A model generated the notes under the pieces. It saw only the letters and a list, made by a program, of their open reading frames with translations. It did no database searches and was not told the origin of the DNA. Below are positions 47,113 to 57,314 of a stretch of DNA of 64,000 bases, one piece after another (position 1 is the stretch's first letter; each line of letters opens with the position of its first letter). Origin of the DNA: Umbelopsis ramanniana AG (lineage: Eukaryota > Mucoromycota > Umbelopsidomycetes > Umbelopsidales > Umbelopsidaceae); contig NW_026252104.1 of the NCBI RefSeq assembly GCF_025399195.1, positions 62,001 to 126,000 of the forward strand, given 5' to 3'. The translations under genes were made by a program, and so were the position numbers.

Positions 47113-48503
47113 GTTGTGAATATGTAATATGCGTTCAGTAGCAGGCATGAATCGATATAAACGAGTCAATGAAGAAGCGAGGTAGAACATGACTGCACTT
47201 TTATATACCCAGGGTAGGTTTCAGCAGCTGATTATAAAAAAAAATCTGATTCGGAGTTGAACCATCAATAGCTCTGATAAGATCTGGCTCTCATTTTGGA
47301 CGAGGTATTAATTAAACCTCCGGTGCACGGGTAACTCATGGCTTTAGCTACGGTTGCATCGATAATATATGCCTGGCTTACATTACCAGCGGTGATTTTG
47401 TATTGCCGTTTTTCAGGTAGTATGTTTCGAAGTAAACATAGCTGGAAGATGATAAACACAGGCTTCTTCATACTAGTGTTCATTTGTTTTCCGTGATCAC
47501 ATTCTAGGGACGAGGTAGGTTGCGGAGCTTACATTGCCATGAACCGAACGAGCTTATCCTATTCCAGAGGATGACCTCATATAATATACAGTTTCACTGT
47601 AAACGAGTCTACCGTCCAGTGTGTTTTCAGTTACCAAACATGAGTTATCCTGAGTGAAATATGTTGGTGAAAGCAAACCGGCAGTACCCTTTTTTTATTT
47701 GGAACATGCTGTGAAAAAGTAAGGGCTTATTTTTGCCGCGCGATAGCTTACATCAACGCTTAGCCCCAATGGACAGCTTGAAACGTCATTTCTAGAACGA
47801 TTTTTTAATGGTTGAAATTCCCTTCCTCTACTAAATGAAGATAATAAAAAATGTCGCTTTACAACGTGAAAAAGGCGGGGTGCACTAAACCATATTTGTC
47901 GGTTATCAGACCATCTATTCCAAACTACTTTCCTAGGAGGTCAACTGGATCGTATACCTCTCAGCTAATAATGAGCATAAACTTATTTCCAATCGTGGTT
48001 GCATGATACAGCCTATGGCCAATTGATCTGTGAACTTATATATGGAAGAAGCTATACTACTATAAACGAAAACAAAGACGAGATAACGAACTGATTAAGA
48101 AACTGTTTCAATTGATTTTGCCATATCTAAATCCAACTTTTAAACAAGGCCTGTTCACTAAGGGTGGGTTTTAAAGTGTCGAATTTTTATTATGGTTCAC
48201 CGGATTCCCTTAATTCTATATTGACTTATTATCGAATGAATGTGTTTTAGCTCTACCAAGCAAACTATACAAATTCGATATAACGGTGCTATTGCCAGAT
48301 AATCTTAAGAGTGTAACACTTCCGCACTATGATACACATCGCATGCTATTGAAGCATTGGAGGTAATAAAACGGAAATGGATGGTGTTGCTAGACATTTT
48401 ACATCACTAATTTGATATCTTTCGCCTAACACATGACATTTCTGGGTATGTTTCCACCACTGGTATTTGCCCGAAATGAGTAACCATGCTACAAAGCTAA
48501 CCA
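47113..48503. other. Intergenic region between P5C reductase and Rua1-domain gene
   Basis: About 1.4 kb, AT-rich. Contains the P5C reductase TATA box at its left. A 72-codon minus frame (47265-47483) beginning with ATG has no recognised domain or partner exon. The middle part (47500-48480) shows no coding signal, tRNA or repeat that I can recognise. Confidence 0.5.
47198..47207 (-). promoter_or_regulatory. TATA box of the P5C reductase gene
   Basis: TATATAAAAG on the minus strand, 86 nt before the chosen ATG at 47112 and only 8 nt before an in-frame ATG at 47190. Its position argues for the inner start codon. Confidence 0.55.
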
Positions 48504-49951
48504 TCATCTGAGTTTTCTAACCTTCAGCTCCGGTACCATCAACGGCTGCCTTGCTTGAAGATCCACCCATTGTCCGCACTGGCCACAGTATCCCTGATGA
48601 ACGATGACGTGCTTTCCTGTATTTGACGTATGTTCTCTGTCTATCGCTCTCAGCCTTACGGGCGGTGAGTAGGGTCTTCCATTTGAGGCGGATATTCCGT
48701 GGTAAAAGTTCATATGATACCTTGTGTTTAAACGGTCTTGTAATGAGATCATGTTGCTCCCAAAGGTTATCACAAACTTGCGCTTTTAGAACTTACCAAA
48801 AGCGACTTGTTTTCGTTTTGAGCCACATGTTACGTATAGATATGGAGACATCACTGGTGGGATCACACAGGGGACACAGCCCTTCTTTCTTGGGACCAAT
48901 TCCACGCTGCCAACGTGGGGAATAGAGATCATCCGGGCCACGAGGTGAGTTCCATGTTACAGCGGTGCTATTGAATTGTATGTCATTCAGATCATTGTCT
49001 AATGCCAATCGAGGCAGTAAATTCAGTATGGTTTCATTGGATGGAACAATCATAACAACAAGAGACGCAGAATTATTTAGGCTTTGATGTTTAATAGCGT
49101 ACTCTTTGGGAGCTGGTCTTTTTGCAATGAATATCGAATTTTCTTCTGCTTTTTGATGCGTTGATATACCGTTTTTGTATTCGCTGGATCGCCTCAATTC
49201 ATTTTGTAATATCGAAGTACCTCTCAGACCGCTAAAGCTTTGTGATGGCACGTCATAGGTAGTTAAACCGTTTTCTTCAGAGCTATGTTGCGACAATGAA
49301 AATCCGTTCGAATGATCTGGTAGGCAAGTCGGTGATGGAGTCTGGTCGCCACTAAAACTCGATTCATTTTCGGTATCCGATGTATTAGACAAAGTTTCTA
49401 GAAACCTTGCATCTAGCTCGAAGGTCATAAAGGGGTGCATTTATAAAAAATTGGCAAAAACGATTGTGCTTACTATCGGTGTGTGTGGAAGTGTCCGCAG
49501 AGTCAATGCAGCACTCAACAAGGCAGTTGCAGTCATGGTTGAAGCATTGAAAACAGAAGGTGTCGTCTCCATCGTTATCTTTTGTAGCCACTATGGTTTG
49601 AGTGTCATGAAGTTTATCGCATGTTGCCGCGTTGGATGGCTCTTTTTCTTGCTTGAATGTCATAGTATCTTCATCACATTCACTATACCTAAGATATGAT
49701 ACTATGTCAGGCGGTGAAATGATAGAACCTTCGTGCTGTAGGCGAGTAAAGTCGTTTTCCCAAGCATCCAGAGCAGCTGAGCCTAGGACTTTGGATGGGC
49801 TTTTGATGACAACGCTAGCATTTACTCCGGCATGCCCAATAGGCAGATTTCTCGCACTCAAAATTCAATGTAATATGGAATAAATGATGAGAAAAACGAG
49901 TGTATTAACTAAAGCTACACTTATAAATATCTACCTTGGCGATAGATTCAT
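48504..49951 (-). CDS. Rua1 C-terminal-domain protein, putative transcription regulator
   Basis: Predicted about 408 aa. Supported exons on minus: 49861-49474, 49412-48797, 48720-48504. A first exon with ATG at 49949-49951 (MNLSP) and a gtagat donor would supply the start, but its acceptor would be an unusual GAG, so the 5' end is uncertain. The N-terminal 300 residues are acidic, Ser-rich and low in conservation, with a Cys-rich patch (CFQCFNHDCNCLVECC). The C-terminus is a conserved zinc-ligand-like module: GLCPLC, then MWLKTKTSRFWYHMNFYHGI, then GRPYSPPVRLR and GYCGQCGQWVDL. This matches the fungal Rua1 C-terminal domain, named after a smut-fungus regulator of glycolipid synthesis. Role here is unknown. 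Confidence 0.7.
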
Positions 49952-50037
49952 TGATATTAATCAAGCGGGCACAAAGAAGAAAGTCAAACGCAATATATCA
50001 TCGTCAAATTATGTACAATGTGAAAAATTCTGCCAGT

Positions 50038-51854
50038 TCAATCATCTAAACCCAGCAATCGTCTGGCTTTATCTTTTGAGTTGGCTGGTTTGCTTGTATG
50101 GTATTCGGGAGTATCGAGATCATTCAAAATATGAAAGTTTAGACCCATATCGTCACTGTAGTCTGGAGCTTCAGATCCATCGTATAAAGGCATTGGCGGT
50201 CGAATTGTTTTTGTACCAAATTCAAAATCATTGTCCTCTGAAGATCGATTGGTACCTTCATCACCCCGTCTTGTTGTGTGAGTTATGTATGGTTCTACGT
50301 TATTGAGCATTGGTTGAGGTAAATCAACCAATCGGTAAGCACCGCGATTAGATGAAAACCATGGCTGTACGAGAGGTCTTGCGAAGGCATTCCATGTTTT
50401 TCGAAGTCTTCTCATGATGAATCCAGGGTATGATTTTTTGGAGGAGACAGCCTCTGGCGATGGAGTCCATGGGCGTCGCCATATATTGTCATCGTTCTCA
50501 TCTCCGGAAAGGTATTCGCCGGACTTCTCTACAGAATCAGGTGTCGTATCGTCAAAACGGCAATACTCTGAATTCGAATTTCGATTAATTTTGAGAGCAG
50601 TTCGAGTGAGATACTCTGCTGTTGTAAGTCCAAGAAAAGCTATTTTCAAAATAACACATTTCCATTAATTGATTAATTTGTGGTGTTCTAAGTATTTGCC
50701 TACCCTTACCTAAATGAATATGGAAAAATGCGAGACGTAACATGGAGAAAAGGGCAATAATAGTAGCCAACGTTAACAATGCACTGGCTAGCAAAATGTG
50801 CTGTTCGTTGACATATGTCGTTGTATCAGCTTGCAGTGTCTCGCTGCCAGACTGGCCAAGATACTGTCGAACTACACAATTTCAATAAATTGATAAGCTG
50901 ATTATACTTTTCGGTAGCTCCCATTGCTTTTACTTACCTGCAGTGGAGTATAAATCACTTTTTGTGAATGATAAATACAGCACGTGGATGCACTGCCATA
51001 GGTACCATATCAAGGACAATGTAGCTACAGTGATTAGAGTAGCAAAATATCTTTCAATCGAAGTCAGCTAAAAACGTCAGGGATATTACGTGTTAAAGAC
51101 TTTCTTGTAATACTAACTTGTAGTTTTTGTCTCCTACGCAACAGTTCAACCATCTACAGTGATGGTCCATTCCAGAAACACATTTGTTACACGACTTGCA
51201 GTGGCGCGTGGCCTCGGGTCTGTACCGATTGGTTATCATCACATTCGACAGAATTATCTCCTTGAACATTTTACAATGATTCCTTACACTTTTACCCGGC
51301 AAATGCCACATAGTCCAGTACGGGCATTCACAACAGAAACACCGACTCGTCGCACGTATGATTGGCTTCGAGGAGTATCAATTCGCTTTTTAGCTACAGA
51401 TCCGTCTTCAGTGTCGATCAAGGACGTGGTCAGGCTAAGGAGTTTCGTTAGGACACTAAGAAAAGCCATAATGTATTATACATAAGGCACAGGGTCAAGG
51501 AAATAATGCTTCAGGGGAAAGGGTCTTTCCGAATAATTTACAGTTCAAAGCATCACTGTCAAATGATAAAAACACAATCAAAAAGGATATTGGATAGGTC
51601 CATGCGGTATCTAGTAAAAGGCGTCCGTCGAAAATGGTATCAAGTTCTTCTCCTGCGTCCTTTCGATTCAGTGTGATGGCGTCCAGGAAATGATTGAGGA
51701 AGTAGAAAAAGCAGAGATCAAAAATGAGCAGCAGGGACCATTTGATCAGAAAGAGGTTATCGTATGGTCGGACAAACCCATGTGGACGGAACCAGTTGTT
51801 CGTTGACCAGATTGCTAAATCATTGTTTCTGTGAGTGCAAATGTACGTACTCAT
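50038..51854 (-). CDS. DHHC-type palmitoyltransferase
   Basis: Predicted 482-aa S-acyltransferase in Golgi/endosome/plasma membrane, attaching palmitate to cysteines of client proteins. Exons on minus: 51854-51574, 51455-51288, 51219-51114, 51067-50938, 50871-50710, 50639-50038. Seen: two N-terminal membrane segments ([29 protein letters not shown] with [18 protein letters not shown]), the DHHC cysteine-rich domain ([20 protein letters not shown], then [18 protein letters not shown]), two more membrane segments, and a long charged Ser/Pro-rich cytosolic tail ending [10 protein letters not shown]. All Cys/His ligands and the catalytic Cys of DHHC are present. The frame is open to an ATG at 51965, but that lies only 66 nt from the divergent neighbour; the ATG at 51854 is preferred. 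The first intron has a weak gttttt donor. Confidence 0.85.
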
Positions 51855-52031
51855 TAAGGATTCAAGAGAGCAACAAGAACAAGCCAAAAAGCCGAGCAAA
51901 GGACATCCCAATAAGGAGCAAAAGGAGAAATCGGCGTTCCTTGCAGATCTCACCTCACACCGCATTTTTTTTTTCCATATCCGACCGCGGCAAAGTGAAC
52001 TCTGGAGGATTAATACTTACTCTACGCGCTA
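51855..52031. promoter_or_regulatory. Very short divergent promoter (DHHC / SCCPDH-like)
   Basis: The divergent start codons are 177 nt apart (66 nt if the DHHC protein began at 51965). The stretch has two oligo-A/T runs (51966-51975 among them) and no clear TATA box. Confidence 0.45.
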
Positions 52032-53531
52032 ATGGTATTGACAAGGAGCAAAAGCAGTTTATCTCAGCAGCAGTCCACTGACCGTGTCAACATCACAGTT
52101 TTTGGAGCGACGGGATTCACAGGCAAATTCATTGTCCAGGAGATCTTCCGCCTTCAGCACGAGCACAAAATTCCAAAGGCGTTCAAATGGGCTATTGCAG
52201 GCAGAACCAAAGAACGCCTAGACAGCATCGCAGAAGCCCTGGCAGCAAAATATCCTAAAACAACCATGCCACAAGTTGTTATTGCCGATGTTAGCAACCG
52301 CGAATCTATCGATGTTATGGCGAGAACCTCGCAAGTTATCATTAATGCAGTTGGCCCATTTCGTTTCCTTGGCGAATACGTTGTTAGGTCCTGCGTTGAA
52401 AACTTCTGCGATTATGTAGACATTACAGGGGAACCAGAGTTTATTGAAAGGATGCAGAGAACCTACCATGATCAAGCCGTGAAGAGTGGCGTTACTATTG
52501 TCCATGCGTGCGGATTTGATAGTGTAAATGTGATTTCCTACGTCTGCCGAGAATTTTTTGCATGACACCTAAATTAACACTAATACTTCCCTTGTTGAAT
52601 TACAGATTCCCACAGACTTAGGTGTCCTTTGGACCAAAAATCTATATGTAGAGGAAAATCAATTGCCGACACAAATGGAGATGTTTTTCAAGCTCAAAAC
52701 TGGTCCATCAGGCTTACGTGGCAATTATGCTACATACGAATCTGCCGGTAAGCCAATTGGTGAAAAGTGTGCAGAGTTTCATGGGAAGGTAAACTGACTG
52801 TTTCATTCGGAATGCGTGTAGTGCACGGCGTGAGCTCTGTAGAATTGCTCCGCGAAATCAGAAAAAGCTCTAATCTCGCACCACTCCCGCGACCCGTTGG
52901 ACCGAAATTGAAGTTTCATAAATGGTACAATTGGGATGATGAACTTCAGGCGTACGTCGTTCCATTTGTATTTGCAGATCCTTCGGTTGTCAAATTGTCG
53001 CAAAGACTATTTCTAACTGGCTATGGTGTGACCCCTTCAGCATCAAAACAAGCTCTTCCTCCCACCGTTCAATTTGCAGCATATACCATTCTTCCATCTC
53101 TCTTAGTAGTTATTCTATACTACATGGTATTGATCATTTTCGGAAGTCTCAGTTCTACGCCTTGGGGACGAACTTTACTTCTCAAGTACCCCGAGTTTTT
53201 CTCGTACGGACTGTTTTCTAGAAATGGACCTACCGACCAACAATTACAAGAAACAAGTTTCGAAGTTACATTACGCGCGAAAGGCTATTCGAGCAAAGCA
53301 CCCCCAGCCCCTGGAGCTCAACCAAATGTCGACATAACCACCAAGGTACATGGGCCAGAACCAGGCTATGTTGCTACTCCTCGCATGGTTGTTCAGGCTG
53401 CATTGGCATTGCTTGAGGGCAAGCAAAAGAGGGACGTCCCTGTAGGTGTTTTGACACCTAGCGTTGCCTTTTGGCAAACCGACTTAATAGATCGGCTGCA
53501 ACAGGTTGGCATTCAATTCGAACAAATCTAG
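52032..53531 (+). CDS. Saccharopine dehydrogenase-like oxidoreductase (SCCPDH-like)
   Basis: Predicted 447-aa NAD(P)-binding membrane-associated reductase. Exons 52032-52523, 52606-52747, 52822-53531. Seen: Rossmann motif VFGATGFTGKFIVQEI, IAGRTKERLD after strand two, NAVGPFRFLGEYVVRSC, CDYVDITGEPEFIERM, HACGFDSIPTDLGVLW (all typical for SCCPDH and bacterial trans-acting enoyl reductases), and one membrane segment in the C-terminal third (FAAYTILPSLLVVILYYMVL, residues about 302-321). C-terminal FEVTLRAKGYSS and GYVATPRMVVQAALALL are also typical. It is not the lysine-pathway saccharopine dehydrogenase; animal SCCPDH is found on lipid droplets and mitochondria. Substrate unknown. Divergent from the DHHC gene with a shared promoter. 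Confidence 0.9.
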
Positions 53532-53798
53532 TCAAAACGTATCTATCTTATCCCATGCCTCTCCTCGTTATAACGAGTAAGAAGATGCACATTATCATAT
53601 GCTTCCTATGGATATGGACGCTTTCATATCTTATCTCCTTTAATAATAAGAACCAAAAGACAAACTACAAATTGAGATGGCTATATTACATGTTTGATTT
53701 TTTGTTCATTTTTGTTTTGAGGCGGGTGGTAACTGTCTACAAATTGCTGAAGCTGAAGTAGTGAATTGCCGAAATTAAATGGACGTTTTTGGTTGCTT

Positions 53799-54370
53799 TT
53801 AGAAATCGACGTCAAGGCCAGCACGATGTGGATCTAATGCCATGTCATCTCCATCCATTCCTGCTCCATGACTTGCTTTGGCGTCCTCAAAGGCTCGCTG
53901 ACGAATCACATCCATTTCAAACTTATTCTTCAACTGTCCTATTTCCTGAATGAGTTCCGTAATGGCATCACCCAAAGCATTTTCTGGTGTCGTATCTGGA
54001 GCTGTCTGAATCTTCAAAACAAAGTTGTGTTCCAAAGGATGCGGTATTTTGTAACCTGCAAACAGTACGCGAGGGTCCTTCAAGAGTTGCCTATAGATAA
54101 TTTTGATGGTTTGTTATGATTGCTTATGGACGTTTTTTCCAGATTTTTGATTTCTTACATTCGTAGCATATTTGCTAGAGTGTGATCTTCTCTTTCTATC
54201 TTGAATGTAGCTGCATTAGGAATCTTGGTATCCTCCTCCATTTCCACTCTGATGAAGAAGCTTTAATTAGTATGCTTTTGCAAATTCAATCCTACGTTTG
54301 AATCCAAAAGCACTAACTTTCTCTTCCCCTCCGGTATCACGAATAGTTCGAATCGATCTGGTGCGTTCAT
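53799..54370 (-). CDS. RPB11: RNA polymerase II subunit RPB11
   Basis: Predicted 144-aa subunit that pairs with Rpb3 to form the alpha-like assembly platform of RNA polymerase II. Exons on minus: 54370-54318, 54248-54159, 54090-53799. Seen: start MNAPDRFELFVIPEGKRKVE, then the conserved alpha-motif FKIEREDHTLANMLRMQLL and VLFAGYKIPHPLEHNFVLKIQT. A C-terminal helix (ITELIQEIGQLKNKFEMDVIRQ) and an acidic/Gly tail follow; the tail is about 20 residues longer than in yeast. The start ATG is the only one giving the conserved N-terminus. It converges with the SCCPDH-like gene and is divergent from LSM4. Confidence 0.93.
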
Positions 54371-54765
54371 TATAAATGCTGGAGGTAATACCTTACCAGT
54401 TCTATCACTAACTGGTGGCTTTTGAAGGTTCGGCTTACCTGTGGCAGCGGGGATAACGTCATCGTTACTGTCAACAAATTTATTTTACTAAAGTAATCGC
54501 AGCTTCAAGTCTTTTCTGTTGTGGCCTCCTCGGTGTGGTGAACTATCCAGATCTGCTTGCGTGGGACGTACGGTAGTTGTTGACAAAGATCAGGTATGTA
54601 TTGTAATAAGATACGATCAATGACGTTGCAGCTCTGTATTGCGAGTAATGCTGGGCTCCTTCAATTCTTTACTAACACTTGCTATCATTTAAATCTGATC
54701 TAGACGATTTTAACCAACCTTCACCTCTAATTAACTCGATATCCTTACGACGGGCGATAGCACCA

Positions 54766-54773
54766 TATAAAAC
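54766..54773 (+). promoter_or_regulatory. TATA box of LSM4
   Basis: TATAAAAC, 46 nt before the ATG at 54812. Confidence 0.45.
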
Positions 54774-54811
54774 ACGCACTGAATTGCGAAACATAATCAA
54801 GAACATATACC

Positions 54812-55195
54812 ATGCTTCCCTTATCACTTTTGCACACTGCCTCTGGTCATCCTATGCTGGTTGAATTAAAAAACGGCGAGACTTTCAACGGACACTTGGT
54901 CAATTGCGACAACTGGATGAATCTCACCCTGCGCGAAGTTATACAAACCAGTCCAGATGGTGATCGCTTTTGGCGTCTACCTGAATGTTATATTCGTGGA
55001 AATACAATCAAGTACTTGAACGTTCCCGAGGAAATTATCGACATGGTCAAGGAAGACGAGAGCAAACAGCGACAGAATAACCGTGGAAACCGAGGTGGCC
55101 GAGGTGGTCAAAACAGTGATCGCGGTGGTAGAGGAGGTCGAGGACGCGGTGGTCAAGGTTATACAAGAGGAGGAGGTCGAGGAGGTAGACCATAG
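54812..55195 (+). CDS. LSM4: U6 snRNA-associated Sm-like protein LSM4
   Basis: Predicted 127-aa subunit of the Lsm1-7 (cytoplasmic mRNA decapping) and Lsm2-8 (nuclear U6 snRNA) rings. A single exon, unlike nearly all neighbours. Sm1 motif [24 protein letters not shown]-like segment (residues 12-35), Sm2 motif with [13 protein letters not shown] (about 60-72). The C-terminus is an RGG/GGR-rich tail (residues 90-127) that in other species mediates P-body assembly and is a target of arginine methylation. The start [16 protein letters not shown] matches the family exactly. Complete. Confidence 0.96.
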   Translation: MLPLSLLHTASGHPMLVELKNGETFNGHLVNCDNWMNLTLREVIQTSPDGDRFWRLPECYIRGNTIKYLNVPEEIIDMVKEDESKQRQNNRGNRGGRGGQNSDRGGRGGRGRGGQGYTRGGGRGGRP

Positions 55196-56506
55196 GCTAC
55201 GATTTGCAAGACACCACTTAGTTTTTTGTAGAGATCAACAATACTTTCATTGTATAAAGCGTTTATGAACTCAATTTGTTACCAAGTGTCGTTTATCACC
55301 TTAAATACGGTATAGGTATACTTGTGTAAGACTCGGTAGAACGATCAATTGGTAAACCAAAGGTCTGCCACATGATTCGGAACCGGATTGCAACGTGTTC
55401 CATACTATATAGAAGAGCAAATTGGAATTTTCAGCAGTGCATGGCAAGTTCTTTACCAATCATGAGCTCTAGACATAACCATGGGTATACCCCTAGCTTG
55501 CGTAAGTGTTCGAGGTGGTGAATAACCGCTGCAAAGCGGACCGTTTTGAAATCAAGCATTCAGCATACCAGCCACCGATCAGTTCGCAATACTTCAATAT
55601 CTCCTATGAAATCTGGACCCTACTTGTCAAGGCTTCTTGCAAGAATGGGAGGTAGAGTAGGAGCGCATACAATATCAGGAGTAGTATAACCAAGATGTCG
55701 AATATAGAATGCTTAGAACCCTCCCTGGATAATTCACAGCATACCATTTTAGAAATTAATAGGCAAGCTGCTTAAATCAAGCACGAGGCTGATGAGCTAA
55801 ACAGGCAATGTTGATGCCTACCTGTCAATGGTTACTCTGTTTTAAATGGATGAAGGCTGCTGAAGAGCTTTGTTATTTAATTCTAGCGGCGGCAAGATTG
55901 GCAAGTAAACAGAATAACACAAAAGGTAGATAATCATTCGGACGCAATGGCTTATGCGCCAAAGCTAAACAAGGTGCTTCTCCAAGGCCAATTGCGGTTG
56001 CGGCATCGTGACTCTTAGGAGTACATAAAAAGACTAAGGAGGTGCAATAAGTATGCTTGAGGATTAATTTACCGTTGTATGATTGATCAAGAATAGCATA
56101 CTTTAGGCCACAATTTAATCCATGTTTCTAACTCGTTTCCTCAATTGCTATCTCAGCTGGATGTGGTTGGTTCAGCTTAGAAAGAGATAGGCACTGCGGC
56201 TGATGAGGATAGTAGAAACGACCAGTAAGATGCCGCAGAGAAATCCAGGAACTTTGCCGTCATGCTATGTGGTGGAAATTCATGTGGGCCCAGGCTAGAG
56301 GGTCTCCCATTTTAAACCACCAAAAAATCAAAAAGATGAACCCTTAGCCAACATTGGGACAGATATATATTCAGCGGTATTCCCCCACTTGATAATCCCT
56401 TTTATCACCGTTCTCATCTTTACTTCCTAAGCTTTTGCTTTCCAGTCCAACCATACCCAACCCATTCCTTTCTTTATACGATCCAAGCAACTCTAACGAT
56501 AACCCT
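55196..56506. other. Gene-poor intergenic region
   Basis: About 1.3 kb without any frame of over 60 codons on either strand. No tRNA, tandem repeat or inverted repeat was recognised. A TATATAT element at 56364-56370 followed by a pyrimidine-rich leader precedes the doubtful small ORF at 56507. Confidence 0.5.
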
Positions 56507-56758
56507 ATGTTTCAAATCTCCAATTTCTCTGGCTTTTCCTTCAAGTCAAAGCGTCGTTCGCTCTCTCTTTCCAGATCGTCTTCCGTCAGCTCTAGCTCAT
56601 CCAAGGAGAGTATTGGTTCAACTGAACGAAAACTCTGCTTCTCTCGCGTCGTGATTGTCAACAGCTCGTCCACCTTTGTCATTGTTGACGATGCCACAAA
56701 GCGTGGGGTGTCTAAAAGCAAAATTCCTCATCTATTGGGCAGGAACCAATGGGACTAA
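56507..56758 (+). CDS. Small Ser-rich hypothetical protein
   Basis: Open frame of 83 codons from the first in-frame ATG. The sequence is Ser-rich in the first half (SLSLSRSSSVSSSSSKES) and more hydrophobic in the second (VVIVNSSSTFVIVDD). No signal peptide, no family recognised. In favour: a TATA-like element and a CT-rich leader upstream, and isolation in a spacer. Against: short length, low complexity, and an overlapping frame (56655-56891) of similar size. It may also be one exon of a longer gene or a non-coding transcript. Confidence 0.3.
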   Translation: MFQISNFSGFSFKSKRRSLSLSRSSSVSSSSSKESIGSTERKLCFSRVVIVNSSSTFVIVDDATKRGVSKSKIPHLLGRNQWD

Positions 56759-57314
56759 AATAGTCAAAAAAAACTTTGCATGGCATCAACACCCAATGCT
56801 TTGTCCCTCATTGAGGAGTCTATATCCCGATTACTTTGATCGATACCATACCCACGCCTTTTTGTTCGGAAGAGCTAGCACTTCTTTGTAACCTGGTGTA
56901 GGAGGTGTGGATGCCAATGTGATATCTCAATCTAGCCCCACTTTATTTTAATGCTTTCACACAGTTACGAATGAGAAATAAATTTTACTACGAGCCATAA
57001 GGATGATCTACACGTTTTATTTTATCATGTGCTATATAACAACTGATCAGTTCATATTCGGGCTGAACGATTCGACATTCGCACAATGAGGATTTGGACA
57101 CCAAAAGCATGAAAAAAAAAAAAAAGCGTTCCCCGCATCAATACCTTCACAATTATCATTGCATACAGCTATTTTATTATGACCATTAGGTCTACAGAAG
57201 TATCCGTAGAGTGTAAATTATATATAAATACATTATGTTTTATGACGACTCCGGAACTGAAGAGGTTGACAAGGATAATAGAGCATAGATATTGCCAGAT
57301 GCAAATAAATGTTT
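56759..57314. other. Spacer with 3' UTR of the OPT transporter
   Basis: About 550 nt; nothing coding. A run of 14 A at 57112-57125 and 3' flank of the minus-strand OPT gene (TTTATT-rich). Confidence 0.4.

Noticed and set aside
47265-47483. 72-codon minus frame upstream of P5C reductase
   Set aside because: Starts with ATG but has no domain, no promoter of its own and no conserved feature; kept only as a note in the spacer entry.
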